Source: Gnetum montanum (Eukaryota > Streptophyta > Gnetopsida > Gnetales > Gnetaceae). From it: a stretch of 64,000 bases of DNA. Shown here piece by piece: positions 34,001 through 45,241 of the stretch (its first letter is position 1; each line of letters opens with the position of its first letter). The position numbers and the translations under genes were made by a program. Below the pieces are notes generated by a model, which made no database searches, was not told the origin of the DNA, and saw only the letters and a program-made list of their open reading frames with translations. The stretch is from the NCBI GenBank assembly GCA_015680685.1, contig MNCI01005513.1, positions 81,193 to 145,192 on the forward strand, given 5' to 3'.

Positions 34001-36973
34001 TACCCAATCCCCAAGCAGGGGTTGATCCCCCCACCCCCTCTCATCTAGGTTCAAGACAAGAGTATTAGAACCTCTACCCCCCATTCCCTCTAGTGGGCCA
34101 CCCCCAACCCCCTTTGTCCAATAGTGGCATCAGTCTTCAAGGCGGTGGAGGAGCCAACCCTCAAACCCCACTGACCAGAAGGACTACCAATCTCCCTAGG
34201 CCTAGAAACGGGCTAACCCCAATGCCCAACCAATGTCCACCTCACCCCCTCCTTCTACTTGGGCGCACTAGTCGTGGCCCTAACCCTTGCAATTCATAGC
34301 CTAATGATTGGCTTTCCCACAAAGTGTACAATGGGGCACAATAGTTAACTAAGCCGCAAAAGGCTTGTTGACCAAAAGATTCTCATATTCCACATAGATT
34401 TTTTTCTCCCCTAGACAAAATATCCAAAACCACTTCGTTAACAAGGTCCTTGGATGATAGCGACCTCCAAACATAGAACATGGCAAACCCTGTACACTCC
34501 ATAGTGTCAGTAAACTTATTAAAGGTGATGAACTCTCCAAAGAAAGCTACCAAGGATTTCAGGAAATCCTTCGTCCATAATTCCCATGGGATGCCTGAAA
34601 CTCAAATCCATATCAACACTTGGGAGAAAAGGTCAGAGGCCATGTGCACATCCGACTGCCAAGGCACTAGGGCAAGGCCCCTTGCACCAAAAAACCATGG
34701 CCCCCCTAGCAAAACCCTATCCCAATCTTCCATTGATCTAAAAATAAAGAGCAACAAGTCATCCAACAAGTTGCAAATCCCAACATCCCCCAAGCCCCAC
34801 ATCGCCACTACCCATTTCTTTATTAACTCCAACTTTGGTCACACGCATGTGGACACAAACTTGCCTATCAAGCTAGGCTCCATGGTCCACAAGCCCTCAC
34901 TTGGCATATGCAAAACATACAATTGCAAAGACCCTTCCTTCCAGTGACATGTGCCGATGCCTCCAACCCCTGGTCTCCACCCAGCAAATCCAAGAATTCC
35001 CATCACGCCCTCTCTGCTTGATTGCCCACCCGTACTCCCATCAGCCTCCCCTAAGCTTGACCCACTGTGGCTGCCCCTGAGCTAACCCCCAACCATCCCT
35101 CTCGAATGCCCCCCACAACTACGGTCTCTACCATCCGTCCCACCACCAGCACCCTACCCTTCACTACCGTGCTTACCACCGTCGTTAGCCTGCCCCTCCT
35201 TCATGCCCACTCATGTTCCAACTCTTGCTCCTACTCCAACGTCCATTTCAAATCCCTATAATCAAAAAGTTAAGATAATGAATGTAACACAAGATAAAGA
35301 ATGGTTGAATTAAGGAAAGTTATGGCTTCCATGGATGATCTAAATCAATGATTCGTCAGCAATTTTTTACTACTTTGGGAAAAAAAGTCACCTACCAATT
35401 TGGTGTGACTTCTTTGGCCAACTTTTTCAAAAAAAATCTCTCAAATATAATAAAATATTTATTATTTATTTCAATTAAAAAAATTAAATTCAGAATTCCT
35501 CAATATTAATGAAAGTTTTAAAATTAAAAATAATTAATTCGCAAATTCCGTCTTCTACTCCTAAGCCTTAACGGATCCATAATGTACAAAGTAATGATGA
35601 AGATGATCTTTCGGCTGATCTTGTACACGATTATGACTTTGACAGTAAGAGTGATAGTAGTGATGACTAGATTCCTAATGAGGATGTCGATGACATGGCT
35701 AAAGGAGCTGATGTATCTTTTTATGTAAATCTAGAAATGGAGCCTTTGATAACCATGAAAGAATATTTAGAAATAAAGCAAGATACAGAGACATTTGTAG
35801 CTACTTGAGTGGATGCTAAAGAAATAATTCAAGAAGTTCAATTTTATTCAAGGCATTTGAATGGAAAATAAGATGGAGCTATACCAAATATACAAACGAA
35901 TGAACCTAATTCATAGTTACTTTGTTGTTTTATGTTTAATATATTATGAACATTTTGCAAGTAGACATAAATGTAACATGCTTGATCTTTTTGAAACTTC
36001 ATTGGTTTAAAATTTTGTAAATAAATGAACTTTAATAGTATTTATACTTACACTAATATTGTTTGCAACTTTATTTATTTATTACATTCTTTGTTAATAT
36101 GTTTTTTAGTTTCTGTAGTTAATTGTGTTGTCTATGTTTCCTATACATACATACATACATATATATATATATATATGAGTAATATCAAATCTCAAAATAT
36201 TTCCTTTCTAAACTAGCCTACTTTTTCCACCAACTTTTCTGGAAATACTGACATTAAAATTTTCTGCCAGAAAAAAAAAAACTTTTTGCCAACTTTTCAA
36301 TCACTGATTGAAAGAGAGATTCTTAACTAAACTATGGTTGAACATGTCAAGCAAGAAACACTTTTACTTATATTTGTGTGAGAGGATTAGTTATCCAGTA
36401 CTCAAAAGCATCTATTTACCACTATTCCTATTCATTTAAGAAGTCAAAGATGAACTTTGGATTCATTTACCAAAAGAAGGGCATATCAGCATACTGTGCA
36501 AACAGAGCATCAAAACTGAAGAACATATCTTTTTATTTTGTTAATCTTTGTACCACATTCAAATGAAGTACAATATTAGCTGTAAATTGCTAATTCTTTT
36601 TTTTAAAAAAATTGACCTCTCTCCTTGGGCCATTCATCTACATTAATAATGTTATTAAATTGCTTCAAAACTCCATTGAAACTTTGTAACCATCTAACAA
36701 ATCCATTGTTGTTTTCCTAGATGTAATAAAAGAATCTGGTTTCCACTTTCCAAAATTCAAGCTTCAAAGAATTATAAAAAATAAGCAATTTAAAAATTTT
36801 GTAGCAGTTTAAGGCAAGGGAAAAAACAAAGGGAAAAAAATAAAATCTGATTGAACCTGTGCAGGTGATGATTCTTGCATCAAGTTGAGTAAATTGGAGG
36901 TTGACAAAATAGCTTGAGAAATCTGTTCAGCAGCCATGCCTTTTGCCGTTCCTTCTGATGAAGACTTTGCCAT
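28024..36973 (-). CDS. TOM2B: TOM2B-like small protein, four exons, intact
   Basis: Exons on the minus strand: 36973-36857, 28401-28339, 28258-28194 and 28102-28024. All introns are GT-AG and the phases agree. The product is 107 residues with no internal stop. Conserved blocks in order are EQISQAILSTSNLLNLMQ (residues about 16-33), KLPRNLLAKAENIKNTEQ (about 43-60), LPRVISSLDAHL (about 65-76) and LQTVTCLLRNI (about 87-97). From memory these match plant tobamovirus multiplication protein 2B, a small basic host protein of about 120 residues, needed in Arabidopsis for efficient tobamovirus replication; its normal cellular role is unclear. It appears slightly short at the C-terminus. The start gives MAKSSSEGT and lies in a plausible leader. 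The gene is clear from its structure; the name rests on my recall of the family. Confidence 0.75.
28897..31200 (-). pseudogene. LINE J ORF2 C-terminal part and 3' end
   Basis: Downstream of RT. The block WWAHNNWIFQ near 30770 is typical of the region after the zf-RVT domain in plant L1 ORF2. The rest down to the A-run is open in short pieces in several frames (30522-30295, 30088-29603, 29437-29138). I cannot assign a domain to it. A Cys cluster (CCFCGYEIASGCAGCHPC, about 29373-29320) could be a remnant of a zinc-binding tail or chance. Confidence 0.5.
31200..33788 (-). pseudogene. LINE J ORF2: endonuclease and reverse transcriptase (decayed)
   Basis: The start at 33788, MKIMSWNFRVQGT, is the usual beginning of the plant L1 endonuclease (MKILSWNVRGLG). 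Endonuclease sequence runs to about 33000. RT blocks in order are WVELKVAMATLKADKAPVLDGWP (32540-32470), LDIMKAYDLVSWDALSEIM (32110-32050), a QGD.LSPYLFIMAMDTMQEY block near 31910, the catalytic block YANDTILFT at about 31812-31786, and GGLGVLKFSDA near 31300. The catalytic motif is ANDT instead of ADDT, so the first Asp is lost. Frames are broken in many places. Confidence 0.8.
34100..34950 (-). pseudogene. LINE J ORF1, DUF4283-like RNA-binding protein (decayed)
   Basis: The block EDWDRVLLGGPWFFGARGLA (about 34730-34670) is the hallmark of DUF4283 proteins, which form the ORF1 of many plant L1 elements. It is followed leftward by a zinc knuckle, CTLCGKANH.AMNC (about 34325-34285), with one stop inside. 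Such proteins bind the element RNA. Upstream, 34950-35256 is probably the 5' untranslated part. Confidence 0.7.
35270..36856. other. Remaining intron 1 DNA with a possible degraded coding scrap
   Basis: AT-rich. On the plus strand, 35590-35905 reads as an acidic stretch (NDEDDLSADLVHDYDFDSKSD, then DDMAKGADVSFYVNLEMEP) with stops. Such acidic tails occur in hAT transposases, but I find no catalytic block or convincing terminal repeats, so identity is open. Nothing else recognisable apart from the microsatellite. Confidence 0.3.
36143..36176. repeat. (TACA)n(TA)n microsatellite
   Basis: Four TACA-type units pass into an AT run, inside intron 1. Confidence 0.95.
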
Positions 36974-39010
36974 TGGAAAATGTTCAAGCTAAAACTAGGT
37001 GACCATTCATATTTTTAAAAAACTTAATTAATAAAAAAAATAGTACACAATAAATATATTTATATGCAAACATAAGAAGGCAAATAGAAATTAAACAAGT
37101 TTTTTAGTAAATAAGATGGGCACGAAACCACAGCACAGTGTGTGATGTTTCTTTATGCAAAAATTTCACTGCATAGTTTCAATTATTTAACGTAATCCAA
37201 TATGCAGCCCAAATCAGGCCATAGTCTCTCATTGCTTGTCCTGGGTCTTCCATATATGCCCACAAAGGCAAGTGTAGAGCCTCCATACACTCAACTCGGT
37301 AGAGCAAGAACTAACGATGACAACACACAGTTCAAACATGGTTTCTATGATTTAACCACAAAGCCGAAACACCAAACTAAAGAAACATAAACTTTGGGCA
37401 GAATATAAAAAATTTATGCAGTAATAAAAAAAATATTAAGCAAAATCTTGTCCGTATTTCTACCTTCAAAACAAAAAGGCATAGTTCTAACATTGAACAA
37501 GCTTACCAGTTGAATTGCCAGTTATGCTAAGAAAGACATACTTTTACAATGGAGTACTTCAGGACGCTCAGAACAAACAACAAACCAGGGCTTTTCAATT
37601 GAATTGCACCTCAAAGTTCCTTATGACTTGCCTGCAACACATTTGACTGATGTGTGCATAGCAAGTCAAATTGGATGCATAATCATCAAACGCGAGCTCT
37701 CAAATGCAAGAATTCCATGAACAAAACAGAGTAATTCATTTCTTCCCAAAATACCAAAACTTAAAAACAACTAACGTAGACATCCCCAGAAATTGAAACA
37801 ACTGCATCACTATATATTGCTTTTATGGGAGAACACAACCAAGAAAAAATTGAAGGCTTCAAAAGTTACAGCTCTAACTATCTACCACAGCATTGTCGTG
37901 CTAAATAACCACCGTCCACCAAGATGCAGCGCAAACAAACACGAATTGCTGTGCTGCACGCCTCAAACCTGAAAGTATCGTATTGATCTAAGATTCCAAC
38001 TTTATTAAGCTGATGTGATGGCAACATATTGCAAATGAGCCCGCACAGAAGTTACTGAAAATACAACAAATATAAGAATTTCTATGTGAATGAATCTAAA
38101 TATGAATCGAAGAAGATTGATTTATAAATGGCCCTATTACAATAATATTCAATAATCTGTGTGGCCTAAAATGTCCTCCCCTAACATACGGGAGAGCCCT
38201 AATACAACGTTATTCGAGTTGCAGAAAATTGGTGCCATGAAACACATCAGTGACAGGGTACAGCAGCGTCAGTTAATTGCTTGTTTTGAGCATTCAGAAG
38301 AACCTCACATTTGATTAGAACAGAATATCCACTGTTAGGCAGGCAAAGAAAAAGACAAAAACAAAACAGAATAGACCTTTCGAACATGATCAAATTGAGC
38401 CTTAAAACACACACAGAAGCAGCTGCAGAAGGATTTAATTACCAGCCAAAACTCTTCCAACGACAAAATAATGCAAAATTCAACGGATTCAAGCGATCAG
38501 CTACCTTGGTCAAGGTAGACGGCAAATGACGTCCATGCGCCTGCAAAACTTGTTCGTTTCGCATATGAAGGTGGCTTTTCAGGGTCCAACTTAAGATTCC
38601 AAGGTAGTGAATCTGCCCAATTATTCAAATTAAATAAAACCTTTAGTAAATTAGTCGGAGTGTACAAAGTTTTAGATGTTAGATCCGATGGCTCGCTAGG
38701 GGTTCAAGTTGGAGGGTACGGAAGCAATCCACGCCCACTTCCTTGCCATGTTTTATAACATGGTGTTCTTGAAATATTTCTCACGGCTAATTATATTGCT
38801 ATCATCGCTTACACTTAGATCTATATTCAATTGGTTTGAGAATTTCTTTTAAAAATTTATAATTTAATGTTACTTAGTAAAATCAAACCTATCACTTAGT
38901 AACTAACATTTTACTGTTAACAATATTGACATAGGATATATAGTACCGTTTGATTAAAAGGGTCACATCTCTTTTAAGACATTTTATCAATTTAGGCTTT
39001 CTCAACAATG
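36974..39010. other. Upstream region of the TOM2B-like gene
   Basis: About 2 kb before the start codon with no repeat match inside the window. It should hold the promoter and 5' UTR, possibly a noncoding first exon, but I cannot place a TATA box or start site with confidence. The small ORFs at 37202-37390 and 38311-38529 look like chance. Confidence 0.4.
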
Positions 39011-39180
39011 AGGTTAGCTTAGTGGTACTCTTAATATCAAAGCTCCAAGTTATGGGTTCGATTTTGGAAACAAACCCATACAATTATTTTGCCCCCCTTT
39101 CTCCATTTTTTATCCCACCATTATTTTGGGAACATTGTCCAAGAGTGGGATGCTTACCATGTTTAAAAATACACATTTGA
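39011..39180 (+). mobile_element. tRNA-derived SINE-like sequence
   Basis: A box TAGCTTAGTGG (39015-39025) fits the tRNA consensus TRGCNNAGYGG exactly. The B box GGTTCGATTTT (39055-39065) fits 9 of 11 positions. The spacing of about 30 bases between boxes is that of an RNA polymerase III promoter. The sequence between and after them does not fold like a tRNA as far as I can see, so a SINE or tRNA relic is more likely than a gene. The right limit is uncertain. Confidence 0.5.
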
Positions 39181-39838
39181 TGAGTTCAATTTCTTTCAAA
39201 TTCTTTTACTAACATTAAAGCTTCTTTCAAGCTCAAGCAACCTTAGGCAATTTTAAATTTCTAATTTTTTGTAAAACTAGACATTCAAATCTCAATTTTT
39301 GTTGGAAGCATTGTATATTTTTTCAAATGCACTATATACAACATGTTGCATATTTTTATTTTTCTCATAGAAAAATTATGATAGGGTGCACATTGCATGT
39401 TTTCATTTTTTTCTCATAGGGAAATTATGACATACTACTATTAACCTAATAAGATGGCTTAGACAAAAAGCATGGAATCAGACTAGTGGAAGAATATGTG
39501 GGGGTATTTGCCAAGTATGTTCATAATCTTGTTTTTGTTTGATTATGCATTGCTGGATGACTAGATGAATAGACTTTGTTACAAGCTTCTCATACATTTG
39601 AACAGTTCATTAAACAAAGGTGTAGAGCTCAAGTTACATATAATTTAAGATTGTGTACCATGATATCGCTTAGTTGTGTAATCCTAATTGACACCCCTAG
39701 TGAACTTATGTCATGGTTCGAATAAAAAGAGAGAGAAAAAAAAAAGACTTTAAAAAATTAAGTTTTGATCTTGAAAATTTATTTAAAGTTGACAATAGTT
39801 TACATTAGGTTCTTCCAAATATTTTTTGAAATGATGGC

Positions 39839-40675
39839 TAATGAGCAGTTGGGTATTTCAACACTAACCATACAAGTCATAAGTGTTTACACATGACCAG
39901 ATTGTAATCCACAAATGAGCAATGTAAGTATACAAGCAAATAAATATTAAGTTCATGATCATTGTCTTCCCACTTAGAGTGTGCAAGGTGTAGTGTATGA
40001 TTTAACTCTTAGTAAGGTATATGATGAACTGATGTTGTTTGACTTGAAATATGCTAAGTGTAAGTTTGATGAAAGTGAATGTAAATTCTAATGCTAAGTA
40101 CAATGAAAATTTTAATCTATTCTATTCTATCGATGATAAAAATATGTTCATTGTTTTCCACACATGTCCTAGGTTGATGCAATTGTTACCAGGATTACTA
40201 AGTAACTTCACTACTGAGTGAATCAAGCAAAGTCACTACTAGATTACAAAACTAGTCGTACTTATTCCACCTTGCTAACAGACATTGGAATATTAAAGGA
40301 CTTAGGAAATGTAAATGACTAAATAAAAGTAAACATCATGGAAAAGTAAAATTATGCTAAGTGAAATGCTGCAATGATGAAAAACAATCTCAATATTTCT
40401 TGTCATTCATGAATTATGTCTAGGAAAATCCACTCGGATAATGATTCTATACAGATATGATTTACCATACTATGAGCATTCACTCTAACTCTAACTTGTG
40501 AAAACAAACTACAAGAGTTTTGCTAAGGGTTGGCAAAAAGTTGTTCTTTTGATGCGATGGTGGGTTGGTATTTATAAGTATGACCATGATCCACTACATT
40601 GCATCTACAATGATGTATGTAGAGCTGCAATATTGTAGCTACAATATTGTTTAAGCATGATAAAAGGTTTTATCA
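39839..40675 (-). repeat. Element F 3' LTR
   Basis: A diverged form of the family LTR: TAATGAGCAG...ACTAACCATAC at the left and TTATCA at the right, next to the polypurine-like TACCCCCACGACTC. TATA box (minus) at 40569-40576. Near the terminus are TACAATATTGTAG-like palindromes (about 40610-40650), the counterparts of the GATATC motifs of the other elements. Possible target duplication ATGGC (39834-39838), with the partner not in view. Confidence 0.65.
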
Positions 40676-40690
40676 TACCCCCACGACTCA
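40676..40690 (-). other. Element F polypurine tract (decayed)
   Basis: On the minus strand this reads GAGTCGTGGGGGTA directly before the LTR, compared with CAGTCATGGGGGTA in A. Confidence 0.6.
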
Positions 40691-40914
40691 CTAAAAACTC
40701 ATTCTCAAGTTAAAATAAAAAAAGGATAGAGTTCTTTACAAATTTGTGAGGTTACATAGACCTTGACATTATGACACACATATATATAACTAATTCTACT
40801 ATGAATGTTGCATTATGGTTTGAGTGGTGTTTGCAAAATTAGCATGATTGACATATATGACAAAAACAAGTCAAAACAAGACAAAATAAGACAAATCTTG
40901 ATGTAGTCTTTAAG

Positions 40915-42248
40915 TTCTAGGTGGTAGTGGCTTCTCTATTGGCTTTTTTCCATTGTTATCAGGCTTCTGAAATTGGTATCTACTTAGTAGCGCCCTAAGT
41001 TTCTCCTCTTCTAACCTTGAATCATGTATTGTCTAGGAAAATTCAACAATGTTAGCCAAAGTCAATACTTCCCAAGGACACTACATTTGTGGAAACATTT
41101 TATTTGCCTTAACATACCATGCTGTAGAGTACATTCATGCTTCTTCAAAGGCTCTGGCCACTTTTTTCAATTCTTGGTAATTTGTCATCCTTTTGGCTAG
41201 GTTTGCTACAACATCCTTCTCGTCCTTGTAGCTAGCTTTGACTACTTAGAGTTTTGAGTTTGCTATGTAAAGTCTTTGTTAGGCCTATTTTTCTATCCAC
41301 AAAGTCTTTCTCTTCATACATCAAATAGACTATAGCTACTTACTACTTCAATTCTATTCTAGGCTTGCCTACTATCAACATGGTCAAGTTAGCATATCAA
41401 AGATTTGCTAACCTTATGTATTCTATCAAATCTTCAATCTACAAGTCTTTATTCTTCACTTCAGCTTAATGTATGTGGGCAAGATTGTCTAAGATGAACT
41501 GCCAATCAGGTGCTTGTGCTATAATGGAATTGATTCTAGCTTTTGTCATCTAAATCTCCTTTTCATTAATTTGCTTATACATGTCCACTTGGTCTCTAAA
41601 GTGCTCTTTTAGTTGTTCATGTTTCTTAGCCTCATTTTGTCACACACTAATTTTAATTGTTGATTTTTGTTGTACAGTGCAAACTTCTTTCATTAATAGG
41701 ATTCTATTTTCTTGGTTTAATTGTTTGATGTCAAGGTTAACTCTAGTAAATTACTCTCTCAGTTGATGGATGCTTTTTTCTAGCACATTCTTTTGCTTTT
41801 CTATGTCTATCAACATCATGTTCTCAGTAGCAATTCTCTTATTTTCTTCTTCCAATGTAGTTAGAGCTTTGATATGGGTGTATATTTGGGCATATGCCAC
41901 TAAAGCATTCTATATTTCTTTCTCCTTTTCCATCTCCATTTGTGTATATTTGGCCATTAATTGGCCAATATATTTATTTCTAAATTGTTCTAATTGGTTA
42001 GGTGCAATGTATTATATAGGGTCTTGTCTTTCTACTCTTAGTGGAACCAATTCCTCTTGTAACCTTTACACTTTGCTTTCAGTGTGTTGCATCCTAGTTT
42101 TTGCCATGACCTATTTTCCCTTTGTTGAAATTAATTTAGAATGAACTATAGTGATATCATTGGGATAACAAAGAGATTTTTCATGACTTGTCCCATTTGC
42201 AATATTTTATCCAATATATCTTCATGCTTTGTAGGGGCCATTGACATT
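40915..42248 (-). pseudogene. Element F extra ORF, C-terminal coiled-coil part
   Basis: The minus strand gives a long Lys/Glu/Gln/Ile-rich stretch, for example LEEENKRIATENMMLIDIEK and IKQLNQENRILLMKE, with the spacing of a coiled coil of roughly 300 residues and a few stops. It lies just before the polypurine tract and 3' LTR. It continues from the part at 48001-49422 across Copia element I. Not recognised as a known enzyme. The position matches the third, env-like ORF of Athila elements, but I see no clear membrane segment. Confidence 0.5.
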
Positions 42249-43464
42249 TGTGGATAATTGAACTTAGAAGGATGGGATGAATAAGTTCCCCAAATTAAAA
42301 CTTTTTGAGACAAAACACACATACACAAAATTTAATGTGGTTTCCCAACTTGGGTAGTCCACACTCAGAGGGTAGATTACAAGCACACCTTCGAACTTTG
42401 TTACTCTCAAATGCGGTTTGAAGGGTCCACATCCTGTATAATCTTTAAACCTTGCTCCGGTGTGTTGTGCTGTGATACTAACCACTCAACCCTACAGGGT
42501 TCCATTAGGCTTGGAATGTGGTTGCTAGGCTTCCATAACCTTTACAATCTTGAGCTTCACTCTAGAGTGTTGTACCACAACATCAATCACTCAACCCCAC
42601 AGGATTCCAACAAGCTCAAGTAAGATGCCTTCCCATAAGAAGCACATCAACCTCGTAGGGCAACAAGGGAGAACAATTTCAAGGGATGAATGCAACTTAG
42701 TTTGTTAATCCTTTTACTTTGAGGTACAACACACTTTACAATGAACACATGATGATACAATGAAGAGTAATAGTAATTACAATGATAGACAAATGATTAG
42801 ACAATGATTGTACACAAGCTTGCATATTTCCCAATGCATATGATGTCTTCTTATAACTTATGTGTTTCCAAATCCATCTTGGAACTTGTGCAATGGCTAG
42901 CCAACGCTAATGGTCATGGAAGATATCTTCTTCATAACTAAGATGTCTTTCTATATTTCCCTTCTATTCTGGAAATATCTCTCTTTCTAAGGAAGACATC
43001 TTTTTGAAATCTCCATTCTGAGAAGATGTCATTTGTCTGATAGAAGACGTCTTTCTGAAACTAGCTTGATTCTATGAAGACATATTTGCTTGAGGAAAGA
43101 AATCTACTATTTCTTAACGAGATTTTTATTTGTGCATCCTCCATGTTTGGCAAGACATCTATTATTTCTTAGAGATGTCTTTCTTCAACCTTCCTTTGCA
43201 TGATGAATTCATTGTTCCTTGTCCACAACCTTGATCTTCTGCATGCTTCAATGATGACAACTTTGCTTGTCCATGTTCTTTGAATTCTTTTCCTTTAATC
43301 TTTCCTTTTGTGGATAAAACCTTGAGAGCTTATGGATGACTTTCTCCTTGTGTTTACACCAATGCATTCCTTGTCATCTAATCTTGGTCCTACAACCACA
43401 ACAACCATACACACAATTGTTGACTCCATTTTACTTAATGTTTTGACACACCAAAAGGTCCACA
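42249..43464 (-). repeat. Element I 3' LTR
   Basis: 1216 bp, TGTGGATAATTG to GGTCCACA. Internally it repeats the phrase CACTCAACC...GG(A/G)TTCC with TGTTGTGC(C/T) twice. It is followed by the polypurine tract. Confidence 0.85.
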
Positions 43465-43480
43465 ATCTCCCCCTTTTTGG
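43465..43480 (-). other. Element I polypurine tract
   Basis: On the minus strand this reads CCAAAAAGGGGGAGAT and abuts TGTGGACC. Confidence 0.85.
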
Positions 43481-45241
43481 TGATGTTCAAGACTTAAGAA
43501 AATGGGTAATTAATCATACAAATATAACCATACTATTCTCCCCCTTTTTGAATAGTAGCAAAAAGGATAAAGTACATAAACTTGATTCAAAAGAAATATC
43601 ATAAAAGAGAAATAATTTCATAGACTATGCATAACCAATAATTTAGGAGATGAAAAATCGTAATATTAGTTAAAGTGCATGAATACCTGCCCTAAAATTA
43701 TCAAGAACTAATCCAAGCCTTTTAGGTGATATTCAAACTTAAAGCTTGAAGTGAAGTATAAACCTTAAAGATCAAGTAACCTATCTCTAAATCAATAAGT
43801 CATTAGTAGTTTATAGTGCAAGGCTCTTTTAATGGTCAAATATTCTCCATCTTTGTAAATCTTTATGATAAGGAGAATATAGTAATACAACTTCATAATG
43901 TAAAACTAGTCATGCCAAATCTCAAGGCAAACTACTAGAAAGATATTTCAATTAAAATCAAGAATACTTTCTCATAATCAAAATGATCACGTTCTTGCTC
44001 ATATTGTTGTAAGGAATAATATCACTATTTGCATTCTTTCATAAAAGTATAGATACTTCTTGCTTCATCTTATGCTTGAATATAGAATAGGTTGGCTAAA
44101 GATACATTATGATGTGCTCTCATTAGTTCAAAACAAGGAGTTACAACTAATCCAAAAATGACACATAATTTTGATGCTAGAGACCAAATATAGATCAGGT
44201 AGCCTAAATATTTGAAACAATTATCCCATAAGAACTAGTATATCTATATTCAACCAGAAATTTGGAAAAACATCAACACAAGGATATGGAAGCCATGAGA
44301 GAAACATGCATATTTACTTTTTGTACAAGGCAATGCCACAACCATTTTTCAAGAACAAAGTGATAATCATGCTAATAAAGAAATATGTATATACACTTCA
44401 TTAGGAACACAAATTCAAGACTCAGCCATCCATTTAAAAGAAAAAAAATACCTCTTGATGTCCTTATCTTGCTGATTTAGGAATATTTTGCTATTTCAAT
44501 GTCCCTTGGTTGAGGTTTTCAAAGAATCCCCCTACATTGTAGATCTTCAAGATGATGATGGATAATGAGGAATAGGCTCCCCCTACACATGTGCTACTTA
44601 TCTTGGCTTTTACAAATGTTGTAAATCAAAAAAGTACTATAACTGGAGGTCAACATTAAGCTCAAATGTGGAGATCAAGGTCTCTAGTCAATAATATTGA
44701 TAGAATTTTTCATAGCCTTATCTTATCTCATAATTAGCAAAAATATCCTAAAGGCCATGAGCAAAGAAATAAATCATCACAAGAATTTAAGATTAAGTAA
44801 GATTGAGTGCAAGACAAGAAATCAAACTAAAATTATTACAAGATGAAGGTCCAAGGAAATTATTACAAGTGCTACACTAAAAATCTTCATAAAATCACTT
44901 GCATCAAACTTGAGGATGAATGTAAGAGATGCTCTAAATAATTGTTTTGACACTTTTCAAAACAAAAACAATTTTGGACTTTTCAAATCATGTTCTTATT
45001 ACCTAGAAAGCAAAGAGATGAAAATTTACTTTGACTTACCTTGCCTACTAGTGAGGAGAGAATATTAATGGAGTTTGAGAGGAGGTCCCCTATCATGAAG
45101 TACATCCTCATCTTTAGGTTCTCTTTCATTGAACCATGTATGTGATATCTCTATTTTTTAATGTTCTTTATGATAGAACCCTTGATCACTTACTGCATTA
45201 TTTTCAATACTTCACTTCTCTTCATTCTTGCTTAATGGTAC
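43481..45241 (-). other. Element I internal region without recognisable pol
   Basis: AT-rich, multiply stopped in every frame. The place where protease, integrase and RT should lie shows none of their motifs. A second CTCCCCCTTTTTGAATAG purine-tract-like stretch occurs at about 43540. Confidence 0.55.

Larger units (their letters stand above)
28897..35256 (-). mobile_element. Element J: L1-type LINE in an intron
   Basis: About 6.4 kb, markedly richer in C and G than its surroundings. Read leftward it has ORF1 with a DUF4283-like domain and zinc knuckle, endonuclease, RT, a zf-RVT-like region, and an A-run (10 T at 28898-28907 on the plus strand). It is flanked by TATAATAAAAAG (28885-28896) and TATAATCAAAAAG (35257-35269), a target duplication of 12-13 bp with one inserted base. 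It lies in the same orientation as the host gene, in which spliced transcripts can pass over it. All ORFs are broken. Confidence 0.85.
28402..36856 (-). other. Intron 1 of the TOM2B-like gene (8.4 kb)
   Basis: Donor GTTCAA at 36856 and acceptor CTACAG at 28402, phase 0. Three quarters of it is the LINE insertion J; without J it would be about 2.1 kb. Introns 2 and 3 are only 80 and 91 bp. Confidence 0.8.

Noticed and set aside
34480-34947. 155-codon ORF on the plus strand
   Set aside because: Shadow of LINE ORF1, whose DUF4283-like block is on the opposite strand.
35350-36310. Possible DNA transposon with terminal inverted repeats (CAATGATT/CAGTGATT)
   Set aside because: Only about eight bases agree and the expected 8-bp target duplications do not match.
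37202-38529. Small plus-strand ORFs upstream of the TOM2B-like gene
   Set aside because: No start context, motif or composition signal; each is about 60-70 codons in AT-rich DNA.
41581-42144. Leu/Phe/Ser-rich ORFs on the plus strand that look like membrane proteins
   Set aside because: They are the antisense of a Lys/Glu-rich coiled coil, which always mimics hydrophobic sequence.
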